From Candidatus Nomurabacteria bacterium (GTDB lineage Bacteria > Patescibacteriota > Minisyncoccia > Phycocordibacterales > UBA2100): a DNA stretch of 7,802 nt. A program made the translations under genes and the position numbers. The DNA lies in contig CALRIB010000040.1 of NCBI GenBank assembly GCA_943359705.1, positions 1 through 7,802 on the forward strand, read 5' to 3'. This document shows, piece by piece, positions 1-5,849 of the stretch. A model generated the notes under the pieces. It was not told the origin of the DNA, did not search any database, and saw only the letters and a list, made by a program, of their open reading frames with translations. How positions within the stretch are numbered: the stretch's first letter is position 1; each line of letters opens with the position of its first letter.

Positions 1-272
1 AGTTGACGGGATTCCTGACCGGCCAGCACGTTGCCTGGGACAGTCGGCTTCGCATCCTGGACGGGCGGCGTCGGAGTTGGCGTCGGGCCCGGGTCAGGTC
101 CGGGTCCCGGGCCGGGGCCAGGTCCTGGTCCACCACATCCGGGACAAGGTGCCGTCTGAGCAATTGCCGGAGCTCCGATTTCAAGGATGAGACCGTGCGG
201 ACCCACCGATGTCTGCAGAGTGAACAGCACTAGAGGGAGGGCAACTACTGTGCCCAACAACATCTTCTTCAT
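1..272 (-). CDS. Secreted Gly-Pro-rich protein, 5' part only
   Basis: The reading frame starts at ATG 272 and is still open at the left edge, giving 90 visible residues. It begins MKKMLLGTVVALPLVLF, a charged start followed by a hydrophobic core, and then has a second mildly hydrophobic stretch ending APAIAQ. A signal peptidase I site after Ala38 (A-I-A before Gln) is plausible. The mature part opens with a CPGCGG motif (Cys43, Cys46), then five Gly-Pro pairs (about residues 48-59), then DPGP and Thr-Pro pairs up to residue 70, and then turns into ordinary sequence (QDAKPTVPGN). Such a Gly/Pro/Thr-Pro stretch usually serves as a stiff linker or stalk outside the membrane. A good ribosome site (GGAGA, 279-283) supports this start. 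It lies 88 bp downstream of the PilX-like gene on the same strand and could be co-transcribed with it. The folded domain lies outside the window, so no function is assigned. It has no prepilin cleavage motif, so it is not a fourth pilin. Confidence 0.8.
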   Translation of the reverse strand, partial: MKKMLLGTVVALPLVLFTLQTSVGPHGLILEIGAPAIAQTAPCPGCGGPGPGPGPGPGPDPGPTPTPTPPVQDAKPTVPGNVLAGQESRQ

Positions 273-278
273 GGTGTG

Positions 279-283
279 TCTCC
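279..283 (-). promoter_or_regulatory. Ribosome binding site of the Gly-Pro-rich gene
   Basis: GGAGA on the minus strand ends six bases before ATG 272, a normal Shine-Dalgarno spacing. It fixes the start of the truncated secreted protein. The pilin genes upstream have no comparable site. Confidence 0.7.
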
Positions 284-360
284 AACGGCACGTACAACCC
301 GACGATTCGGGTCAATGGTGCACTGCTGTGATTACACCAGAAAAACGCCTCGGAAGCAAA

Positions 361-1947
361 TTACTGCTCTCTCCAGAGGGAAAGTCCGTAGTCGGTCGTT
401 GAGATAGGACTAAAAGGCGGTGGTTGGAACGCGAGGACGCGATCGTAGTTGGTGACACGCGTTTGGTAGCCGCTCACCACGTTGTTGCTGCCGTCCACCC
501 AGGCGACGCCGGGGCGTGAAGTGGAAATCGTGGTGCCGTTGGAGGTCAGAGTGCTTTGAATAATGTACGGTCGATAGTCGGTCGGTGAAGTCGGCACGTC
601 GACGCAGCTGCCGCCGTAATATGCGAAAAAGTTGCGGCCGTAGTAACCGCCCTTGGCGTAGAAGATGCCGCGGATGGACATGAGGTCGGGAGAATCGAGC
701 GGAATAATGACATTCCGACCGGCGACCGCGGTAAGACCGTTCGTGCCGTCGGTGGCGGCGTACGCAATGTTGCCGTGCAAAATAATGTCTGCGGCACTCG
801 AGTCGTTTTCTATAAGTGTCACCTTTCCCTTCACGGTCCCGTCTATCCATACCTTTGCGCCGGCGTAGATGAGGCCGCACGTGGAAGGCACCGTGTACGT
901 GCCGATGAGTGTTTGGCTCGCGATGATGTCGTAGTCGGTGTTCCAGTTGGCGCAGTAGTTGGAGTTGAGATTGTTGTCGACGTGCCAACTGCGCACCGAG
1001 AGCGTGCTGTTCACGGTGTAGACGCTGACCGTGCCGTCGCTATTGAACACGAGATGGAATCCTTTTTGCGCGGTGCCGCCGACGGATGAGAATGATGCCT
1101 TCGTGACATTGGCGAGCACCACCGACGTGGGGTTCAAGAGTAATCCGTACGATTGTGCGTACGTTTGGTAGGTCGAAAGCGTACTCATCATGCTGGAGAA
1201 ACTCACCGACGAAACGCTCGAGCCCCATTTCCACAGCGAAGAATTCGGCCCGCTCCCCAAGACTCCGTTTGCCGCGCTCTGCGTCGGGCTGCAGCCGTAG
1301 CCGGAGTCGCAGTACCAGGTCGACTGCGGGCTCGTGACATCGGAATTGTTGGTGCCGTCCATCCGGATGCCGCCGTTGGCATGGAGGGGTCCCGTGATGT
1401 TACTCGTGTTGCCGTACCACACGTTGCTGTCAAAAATATTCGAGTAGGACGCAACGCTCGGTCGCATGTACCGGGCGTTCAGCGTGCGCGGAAATCCGGG
1501 ATTCAAACTCGCGGTGCCGACGGACGTGAGGTCAATCCATTGCACGACACCGCACTGCAGACTGGCCGTGGCAGTGATAGCGGCGCTGCCCAGAGTCCCG
1601 CCCTCGGGGTCGCTCACGGTGTACGTGTAGGGCGAAACAATGCCCGTGCCGTTGGTGACGATAGTGCCGCCCGAGAGCGTGTTGTGCGCGATGAACCATT
1701 TGTAATATTCCAAACCAGCCTCCGCGATGCTGAACGCCTGCTCTCGCCCGTAGAGTGCGCGGCCGTATTTTGCCTGTTCAAATACGTAGCTTGTGATGGT
1801 GCCGAGAATGAGCGCGAAAATGCCCATAAAGGCGACGACGAGCATCGTCGTGATACCACGAGATGCAGAAGTACGGAGTACGGAGTACGGAGTATGAATA
1901 CATTCTTTTAGGTTTTTCTTTTCCATACTTCGTGCTTCTTTCTTCAT
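361..1947 (-). CDS. PilX-like minor prepilin
   Basis: A 528-residue prepilin, probably a minor component of the type IV pilus anchored in the inner membrane before assembly. The leader ends SRG with predicted cleavage after Gly31. The mature protein starts ITTMLVVAFMGIFALILG (hydrophobic helix about residues 32-56), followed by the REQAFSIAEAGLEYYKW block (68-84) that marks the PilX N-terminal family. The usual Glu at mature position 5 is Met/Leu here, as is common in PilX-type pilins. The large rest contains GPLHANGGIRMDG (186-198), a beta-rich region with IYAGAKVWIDGTVKGKVTLI (360-379) and ADIILHGNIAY (386-396), and ends in YDRVLAFQPPPFSP (501-514). This arrangement resembles large PilX-like proteins of Patescibacteria (recalled, not searched). 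The frame is open up to 2061, but the extra 38 residues overlap the upstream gene in another frame. ATG 1947 sits 4 bases after that gene's stop and is preferred; ATG 1926 is an alternative that shortens the leader by 7 residues. No clear Shine-Dalgarno is seen, so translation is probably coupled to the PilW-like gene. Confidence 0.85.
   Translation of the reverse strand: MKKEARSMEKKNLKECIHTPYSVLRTSASRGITTMLVVAFMGIFALILGTITSYVFEQAKYGRALYGREQAFSIAEAGLEYYKWFIAHNTLSGGTIVTNGTGIVSPYTYTVSDPEGGTLGSAAITATASLQCGVVQWIDLTSVGTASLNPGFPRTLNARYMRPSVASYSNIFDSNVWYGNTSNITGPLHANGGIRMDGTNNSDVTSPQSTWYCDSGYGCSPTQSAANGVLGSGPNSSLWKWGSSVSSVSFSSMMSTLSTYQTYAQSYGLLLNPTSVVLANVTKASFSSVGGTAQKGFHLVFNSDGTVSVYTVNSTLSVRSWHVDNNLNSNYCANWNTDYDIIASQTLIGTYTVPSTCGLIYAGAKVWIDGTVKGKVTLIENDSSAADIILHGNIAYAATDGTNGLTAVAGRNVIIPLDSPDLMSIRGIFYAKGGYYGRNFFAYYGGSCVDVPTSPTDYRPYIIQSTLTSNGTTISTSRPGVAWVDGSNNVVSGYQTRVTNYDRVLAFQPPPFSPISTTDYGLSLWREQ
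1871..1898 (+). repeat. Heptamer array in the PilX-like leader region
   Basis: Three exact tandem copies of GTACGGA (1871-1891) are followed by a variant GTATGAA (1892-1898), read on the plus strand. On the coding strand the array encodes the part of the leader peptide that reads HTPYSVLRT. It belongs to the same 7-bp family as the arrays at 1925-1952, 2556-2583, 4326-4346 and 4378-4412. Confidence 0.9.
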
Positions 1948-1952
1948 ACTTC
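1925..1952 (-). repeat. Degenerate heptamer array over the PilX-like start
   Basis: On the minus strand there are four consecutive 7-bp units: GAAGTAT, GAAGAAA, GAAGCAC and GAAGTAT. The first and last are identical and each places an ATG across its end (ATG 1947 and ATG 1926). The array begins at the last base of the PilW-like stop codon and covers both candidate starts of the PilX-like gene. Confidence 0.75.
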
Positions 1953-2584
1953 TATTTTCCGATAAGGTTGCGTAGCGCCGCGGACGAACGAAGCGAGAGC
2001 GGAGTCGGCGAGCGATTGGGGTCGACGTCAATTCCGAGATTGACGGAAACGAAACGCACATCGGCTATTTTCGTGTAATCCGTTATCTGCGCGCCGTTCT
2101 TATCATAATAGATGAAAGTCGTGATGCTGTTTGCCGTATTGCGCACGTACTCCGAGATGCTCGACGTCGCTTCTTGACCCGTATAGACGGGCGGGTCTCC
2201 CGACGGATTGAGAATGCCGCGGGTGAAACTTTCCAGGCCGCCCGATGTTGAAAGGAAGAAATGCACGCGCTCGGCGGCGGAATCGCTATCGATGTCGGAG
2301 TAGAAAACGAAATCGTTGGCACCAAACGAGACGACGGGGTACGCGCCGTTGGCCGCGTAGGCGGCTTCGCGTATCTCACGCACCGCCCTATCGATGCCGC
2401 GCTGCGCGGATGTGACCGCGCTCGCCTGCTCTATCGTGTAGTTGTTGGTGCGGTAGAAGTACAGGATGGAATTCATCACCGCGACCATGACGATTGAAAA
2501 AATTGCTATCCATACGCCGACTTCGAGCAGCGTCATCCCCCGCTCGGAAGCGCGCGTAGTCCGTAGTGGGTAGTGAATAGTCAT
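1952..2584 (-). CDS. PilW-like minor prepilin
   Basis: A 210-residue prepilin of the PilW/PulJ type. The leader is short (16 residues, ending SERG), with class III cleavage expected after Gly16 before MTLLEVGVW. Glu21 is at mature position 5, the residue needed for pilin docking. The hydrophobic helix runs from about residue 17 to 44, followed by a helical stretch with QRGIDRAVREIREAAYAA (61-78), typical of PilW-like proteins, then a small beta domain with VVSFGANDFVFYSDID and RVHFFLS. The length is normal for the family. Start ATG 2584 lies one base after the TAA of the PilV-like gene and no Shine-Dalgarno is visible, so translation is probably by re-initiation. The gene stops at 1952, four bases before the PilX-like start. 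The leader residues HYPLRTT are encoded by a 7-bp repeat array. It most likely acts with its two neighbours as a priming or tip complex of the pilus. Confidence 0.88.
   Translation of the reverse strand: MTIHYPLRTTRASERGMTLLEVGVWIAIFSIVMVAVMNSILYFYRTNNYTIEQASAVTSAQRGIDRAVREIREAAYAANGAYPVVSFGANDFVFYSDIDSDSAAERVHFFLSTSGGLESFTRGILNPSGDPPVYTGQEATSSISEYVRNTANSITTFIYYDKNGAQITDYTKIADVRFVSVNLGIDVDPNRSPTPLSLRSSAALRNLIGK
2556..2583 (+). repeat. Heptamer array in the PilW-like leader region
   Basis: Four 7-bp units on the plus strand: GTAGTCC, GTAGTGG, GTAGTGA and the decayed ATAGTCA. The last unit overlaps the start codon of the PilW-like gene. On the coding strand the array specifies the residues after Met, giving HYPLRTT. 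No inverted partner is seen upstream, unlike the arrays at the other two prepilins. Confidence 0.8.
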
Positions 2585-2585
2585 G

Positions 2586-4370
2586 TTAGTTGAGTGTGAT
2601 CGAGAGACGACCGTTGCCGGAGACGCCGACGCCGGGGTTTGTGTTCCAGTAGGTCGGATGCGAGGAGGTGGCGACCGACATGTAATACGTCGTCGTCGCG
2701 AGCGACGCGAAGAACGACTGTCCGCAGCCGTCGGTGATGACGGTCGTCGTGGCCACTCCCGGTCGCCAGAGATTCACCGATGTGTTCGGGAGGTACACGC
2801 CGCCGCTCGATACGTCGACAAGCAGGGAGTTGCCGGAATGTGCCGCGAGGAAGAGATCGGTGCGGACGTTGGTGCCCGGGCTGAGGAGCTCCGGCTGAGG
2901 TCCGCACGAGGAGGCGAGGTCGTATCCGGTGCTCGACGCCACTGAAATGGTGTACGTGTCCCACTCGATGCTCGGGAGCGTGAGTCCGCCCTGCGCGCCG
3001 GTCGAAAGATTTTGGTTGTATTTATACAGAATCGGCGGACCGTTCCCCATTTTTTTCGCGCCCGTCATATTGAAAGCGATGTTGGGCAGCGGATTCGGAC
3101 CGTAGTCGTACAAAATCGTGTAGGCGTCTATAGAAGGGGTGTTCGCCGGGTTCGATGAGGAAAACGTCGCGTCGAGCGTGATGGCGGGATACGTGCTCGT
3201 CGAAATACCGGTGAGGTCTACCGAGTTTGAGCTGGTCGCGATGCCGGTGCTGTTGCCGAATACCTGCGTGTCGGGAATGAGCGTGGTGCCGGCGCCGTCG
3301 TACAGGTGATACACGATGTTGGTGCTCGCGGGTTTGGTGTGCGTGAGCGTAAGCGTCCTCCACCTTGCGAGTGCCGACGGACCGATGGCAATCGACTGCA
3401 ATTCTCCGTACGTCGGATACGAGCCGGAAGCGCCGGAGAGCCGCGCGATACCCGCGGCCACCGTGACGTTGGTCGAGCTTGCAATCTTGCTCGTGTCGCT
3501 CATCGTCTCACTCCACGTCCCCGACAACACCTGCGTCCACGTGTAGATGTTTTTGGTGGCGAGCACATCAATGGCGAAGGCCGCCGACGTGGTCTGGCCG
3601 TTGGACACGGTGAGATTGGCCGGTGAGGGATTCGAATTCTGTGAGGTCGACGTGTAGGTCTGGTCGGTGGAATAACCCGATTCAGAAACGACCACTTGGT
3701 AGCCCGAAGCGGCGGGTGCGCCCGGCAAGACGACCGCACCGCTCGCGTTGCTGAAGGTGGTGATGTTGATGGCGGGGCTTGTCCCCGCGTTCGTAATTTG
3801 CACCTGTGCGTTTGGAAGCAATGCGAGCGCCGCATTCCTGACCGTAATCGAAAGCGTCCCGCACGACGAGCACGCGATTTCCAAACCGTTGGGCGGTTCG
3901 ATGCGCGTGACGGTCGTGATATGTCGCGTGCCTTGTTTCGAAGCCCAGGCTACGTCGACACGCACTGATTTGTAATCCACCGTGATGCTGTTGGCGTCCG
4001 AGGCACCGGTGCCGTCGCCGGGGTCATCGACGTATTCAATAGTAGTGCGGCGCGTATACGGAATGTTGTTCAAAGTGACCGTCTCAGACTGCGCGATGGT
4101 GCCCGAGGGAATGCCTCCCGAAGTGCCGATGGCGCTATAGGAGAGACTGCGAACGTACTCCATGCGCTCGTTTCCGAGTGCGATGGCGCCGGCGCGCGCT
4201 TTGTTGTTGGTTACAACGTCGACCGAAAGTTGGAACGCCGCGGCGACTCCCATAAACACAATGAGCAGAAGCGCCGTCCCGACGACCGTGTCCATCATGG
4301 TCATGCCGCGGGAATAGTTGGCAGTGCGTAGAGCGTAGAGCGTAGAGAATGCAAGAAGGAATTTTTTCAT
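2586..4370 (-). CDS. Large PilV-like prepilin with Ig-like domains
   Basis: A 594-residue prepilin, far longer than the usual 150-200 residues of PilV/PilI pilins. The leader ends SRG with cleavage expected after Gly22. The mature part starts MTMMDTVVGTALLLIVFMG, with Asp27 in place of the usual Glu at mature position 5, and the helix runs to about residue 50. A pilin-like head follows (about 50-160, with GNERMEYVRSLSY). The rest looks like a chain of beta-sandwich domains. One CnaB/carboxypeptidase-regulatory-like unit spans about 172-235 (PNAQVQITN ... GYQVVVSESGY). A central beta-rich domain of unclear family spans about 275-425 (LARWRTLTLTHT ... SIDAYTILYDYG). Two more CnaB-like units are at about 427-510 and 514-594. 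Only four Cys are present (167, 170, 489, 549). Such a chain fits an adhesive subunit at the pilus tip; adhesion is inference. Start ATG 4370 is the only one that supplies a leader. The gap to pilC is 37 bp, filled by heptamer repeats. Confidence 0.85.
   Translation of the reverse strand: MKKFLLAFSTLYALRTANYSRGMTMMDTVVGTALLLIVFMGVAAAFQLSVDVVTNNKARAGAIALGNERMEYVRSLSYSAIGTSGGIPSGTIAQSETVTLNNIPYTRRTTIEYVDDPGDGTGASDANSITVDYKSVRVDVAWASKQGTRHITTVTRIEPPNGLEIACSSCGTLSITVRNAALALLPNAQVQITNAGTSPAINITTFSNASGAVVLPGAPAASGYQVVVSESGYSTDQTYTSTSQNSNPSPANLTVSNGQTTSAAFAIDVLATKNIYTWTQVLSGTWSETMSDTSKIASSTNVTVAAGIARLSGASGSYPTYGELQSIAIGPSALARWRTLTLTHTKPASTNIVYHLYDGAGTTLIPDTQVFGNSTGIATSSNSVDLTGISTSTYPAITLDATFSSSNPANTPSIDAYTILYDYGPNPLPNIAFNMTGAKKMGNGPPILYKYNQNLSTGAQGGLTLPSIEWDTYTISVASSTGYDLASSCGPQPELLSPGTNVRTDLFLAAHSGNSLLVDVSSGGVYLPNTSVNLWRPGVATTTVITDGCGQSFFASLATTTYYMSVATSSHPTYWNTNPGVGVSGNGRLSITLN
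4326..4346 (+). repeat. Heptamer array in the PilV-like leader region
   Basis: Three exact tandem copies of GCGTAGA on the plus strand. On the coding strand the region encodes TLYALRT in the leader peptide of the PilV-like prepilin. Decayed units appear to continue on the left side (about 4312-4325). Confidence 0.88.
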
Positions 4371-4377
4371 GATTTGC

Positions 4378-4412
4378 GACTACGCACTACGCACTGTGAA
4401 CTACGCACTACC
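4378..4412 (+). repeat. Heptamer array between pilC and the PilV-like gene
   Basis: Five 7-bp units on the plus strand: GACTACG, CACTACG, CACTGTG, AACTACG and CACTACC. They are in inverted orientation to the array at 4326-4346. The TAG stop of pilC (4408-4410) is formed by the last unit. The array fills nearly the whole gap between pilC and the next gene. Confidence 0.88.
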
Positions 4413-5628
4413 CAATATTCTGCGAGAGCGAGTAGATGGGTGAAATCATCGAGACCGCGAAGAATCCCACCGCCGCGCCGATGATAACCATGAGGAACGG
4501 TTCGACGATGGTCGACATGTCTTTGGTCTTACGGTCGACCTCGTCCTCATAAAAGAGCGCGAGACGCTTCAGCATCTCCGCGAGCGCGCCGGTTTCCTCT
4601 CCCACCGACATCATTTCTCCGACGAACGCCGGGTAGAGGTCTTCGCGGCGGGCGAATGCGGCAGAGAGCGGTTGGCCCTCTCGCACGCCTTTCGCCGCAT
4701 CGGCTATCACTTGCTGGAAATAGTAATTTTGCACCACCTCCCCGGTGATTTCGAGACTCGCGAGCACGTCGACACCGGAGGAGAGGAGCGAAGCGAGCGT
4801 GCGCGCCGTGCGCGCCGCGTTCACTTCTTTCACCATCGGATTGATGAGCGGCAGTTTGAGGAACACGAGATTGCTCAAACGGCGTCCGGGCGCGGTACGT
4901 AATCCCGTATAGAGTGCGGCGCCGGCTCCGCCGACGAGCCCGAGCGCGACGAACGTGTACTGCACCAGGAAATTACTCATGCCGATGATGAATTGCGTCG
5001 AGGCGGGCAGCGTTGCGTGCACTTCATTGAACGTTTGCGCAAGCGTGGGCACCACCTTTATCATCATCAAGACGCCGATGCCGACAATCGCGACGATAAT
5101 GACGCACGGGTAGATGAGCGCGCTTTTTATTTTCTTCTTGAGCTGGTACATGCGCTCCATTTGCTCGGAGACCACCGTGAGCGCATCGGGCAAACTGCCG
5201 CCTTCCTCACCGGCGCGCACCATGGCGGTAAAAAGTCGCGAGAAGACGTTGGGAAATTTCGCCAGCGCCTGGTGCAACGTGTCGCCGCGGCGCACTTCGC
5301 TCGATATCTGTCCGATGGTGCTGCTCAGTTTTGCGTTCTTGGTCTGCCGCTCCAAAACGGCGAGCGCACGAGCAAGCGAGAGACCCGCGGAGAGCATCGC
5401 GCCGAGGTTGCGTGCCATCAAGATTTTGTCGTACTCCTTCACGCTCGTGAGCTTGCCGTTCCAGTATTTGAGGTCAAGCCAGCCGCCGGAGCCGCCTTCG
5501 TTTACCGCAACGATTTTCCCTCCCTCACGCCTCACGATGTCGTAAAGCTCAAAACGGTCGCGCGCCTCCGCGATGCCCGTGTACACCTCGCCGTCCGATT
5601 TCTCGGCGGTGTAGTTAAAATTCACCAT
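4408..5628 (-). CDS. pilC: Type IV pilus platform protein PilC (GspF family)
   Basis: A 406-residue polytopic inner-membrane protein, the normal length for PilC/GspF. It forms the platform on which the assembly ATPase acts to insert or remove pilins. Two GspF (T2SSF) domains are visible: one at about residues 68-192 with MARNLGAMLSAGLSL and AGEEGGSLPDAL (139-150), and a second at about 270-395 with ARTLASLLSSGVDVLASL and VGEETGALAEML (342-353). Membrane segments are at about 171-193, 213-241 and 376-398, the last containing the family motif EPFLMVIIGAAVGF. The N-terminus FNYTAEKSDGEVYTG matches the usual start of the family, which supports ATG 5628. No Shine-Dalgarno precedes it; a promoter-like TATACT box lies only seven bases upstream. 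The gene ends inside a heptamer repeat. In many genomes pilC follows pilB (often with pilT) directly; here two small genes and two terminators lie between pilB and pilC. Confidence 0.95.
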   Translation of the reverse strand: MVNFNYTAEKSDGEVYTGIAEARDRFELYDIVRREGGKIVAVNEGGSGGWLDLKYWNGKLTSVKEYDKILMARNLGAMLSAGLSLARALAVLERQTKNAKLSSTIGQISSEVRRGDTLHQALAKFPNVFSRLFTAMVRAGEEGGSLPDALTVVSEQMERMYQLKKKIKSALIYPCVIIVAIVGIGVLMMIKVVPTLAQTFNEVHATLPASTQFIIGMSNFLVQYTFVALGLVGGAGAALYTGLRTAPGRRLSNLVFLKLPLINPMVKEVNAARTARTLASLLSSGVDVLASLEITGEVVQNYYFQQVIADAAKGVREGQPLSAAFARREDLYPAFVGEMMSVGEETGALAEMLKRLALFYEDEVDRKTKDMSTIVEPFLMVIIGAAVGFFAVSMISPIYSLSQNIG

Positions 5629-5635
5629 TCAATGA

Positions 5636-5641
5636 AGTATA
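5636..5641 (-). promoter_or_regulatory. Possible -10 box of pilC
   Basis: TATACT on the minus strand, preceded by GGGG, with seven bases between it and ATG 5628. Transcription would then begin at or next to the start codon, giving a nearly leaderless mRNA, which agrees with the missing Shine-Dalgarno. No convincing -35 hexamer is found 16-18 bases upstream. A promoter is expected in this region because a strong terminator stands at 5786-5824. Confidence 0.4.
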
Positions 5642-5739
5642 CCCCGTGAGATAATCACTCGGACGTTTTTACACACGCAAACTGTTCACTCCGTTTGAAA
5701 CTTCGAGAGTAACGACGAGAAAATATCTCATGGGGTATA
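5638..5739. repeat. 102-bp segment bounded by 16-bp inverted repeats
   Basis: TATACCCCGTGAGATA (5638-5653) and its inverted copy TATCTCATGGGGTATA (5724-5739) match at 15 of 16 positions and enclose 70 bp without a gene. Both outer ends read TATA. The left copy overlaps the proposed -10 box of pilC, and the right copy would be an equivalent box facing the other way. It may be a pair of divergent regulatory sites, a long-range hairpin, or a very small non-autonomous element of the TA-target type; the sequence does not decide among these. Confidence 0.6.
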
Positions 5740-5785
5740 GCCCGCAAAATCTCGCTACTTGGTTCCGGGAAAATAAAATGTATAC

Positions 5786-5824
5786 AAACAAAAGACGAGG
5801 GCGCGGCATTTCATCCGCGCCCTC
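5786..5824 (-). terminator. Rho-independent terminator after the 66-aa gene
   Basis: A perfect 10-bp GC-rich stem (GAGGGCGCGG at 5797-5806 with 5815-5824) has an 8-base loop. On the minus strand it is followed by GTCTTTTGTTTG. It lies 25 bp past the stop of the 66-residue gene and should isolate pilC from upstream transcription. Confidence 0.85.
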
Positions 5825-5849
5825 TTGATGTCCGGTGTGCGAATGCGCT

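Larger units (their letters stand above)
1867..1953. repeat. Imperfect 32-bp inverted repeat at the PilX-like start
   Basis: The arm at 1867-1898 and the reverse complement of the arm at 1922-1953 match at 24 of 32 positions and are separated by 23 bp. Both arms are built from the 7-bp repeat family. In the minus-strand mRNA this could form a hairpin that contains the start codon and ribosome entry region of the PilX-like gene, with two of the eight mismatches becoming G-U pairs. The pairing is read from sequence; any effect on translation is inference. Confidence 0.6.
4320..4412. repeat. Imperfect inverted repeat around the PilV-like start
   Basis: The 28-bp arm at 4320-4347 and the reverse complement of the arm at 4385-4412 match at 21 of 28 positions. 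The loop of 37 bp holds the start codon (4368-4370). The arms are made of heptamer units, so several pairing registers are possible, including a closer one using 4378-4395. In the mRNA this would put the start codon in the loop of a stem. No Shine-Dalgarno is visible in that loop. Confidence 0.55.

Noticed and set aside
298..311. Perfect 5-bp hairpin CCCGA-N4-TCGGG between the PilX-like and secreted genes
   Set aside because: Short stem and no T-run on either strand, so a terminator is not supported; could be chance.
310..315. TTGACC upstream of the secreted Gly-Pro gene, as in the two small-gene promoters
   Set aside because: The 19-bp conserved block that accompanies TTGACC at the other two sites is missing, so a third copy cannot be claimed.
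1153..1911. 252-codon open frame on the plus strand opposite the PilX-like gene
   Set aside because: Arg-rich composition with no recognisable motif, entirely antisense to a well-supported prepilin; a by-product of GC-rich codon use.
1970..2020. Arg/Ser-coding repetitive stretch at the end of the PilW-like gene
   Set aside because: GCGAG-like motifs recur loosely but without a fixed period, so I did not count it as a member of the heptamer family.
1948..2061. Upstream extension of the PilX-like frame
   Set aside because: It overlaps the PilW-like C-terminus in another frame and would put more than 60 Arg-rich residues before the cleavage site.
4378..4412. Heptamer arrays as a CRISPR array
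   Set aside because: Units are 7 bp with no spacers; CRISPR repeats are much longer and separated by unique spacers.
4993..5649. 218-codon open frame on the plus strand opposite pilC
   Set aside because: His- and Arg-rich shadow of a conserved PilC; no ribosome site or family motif.
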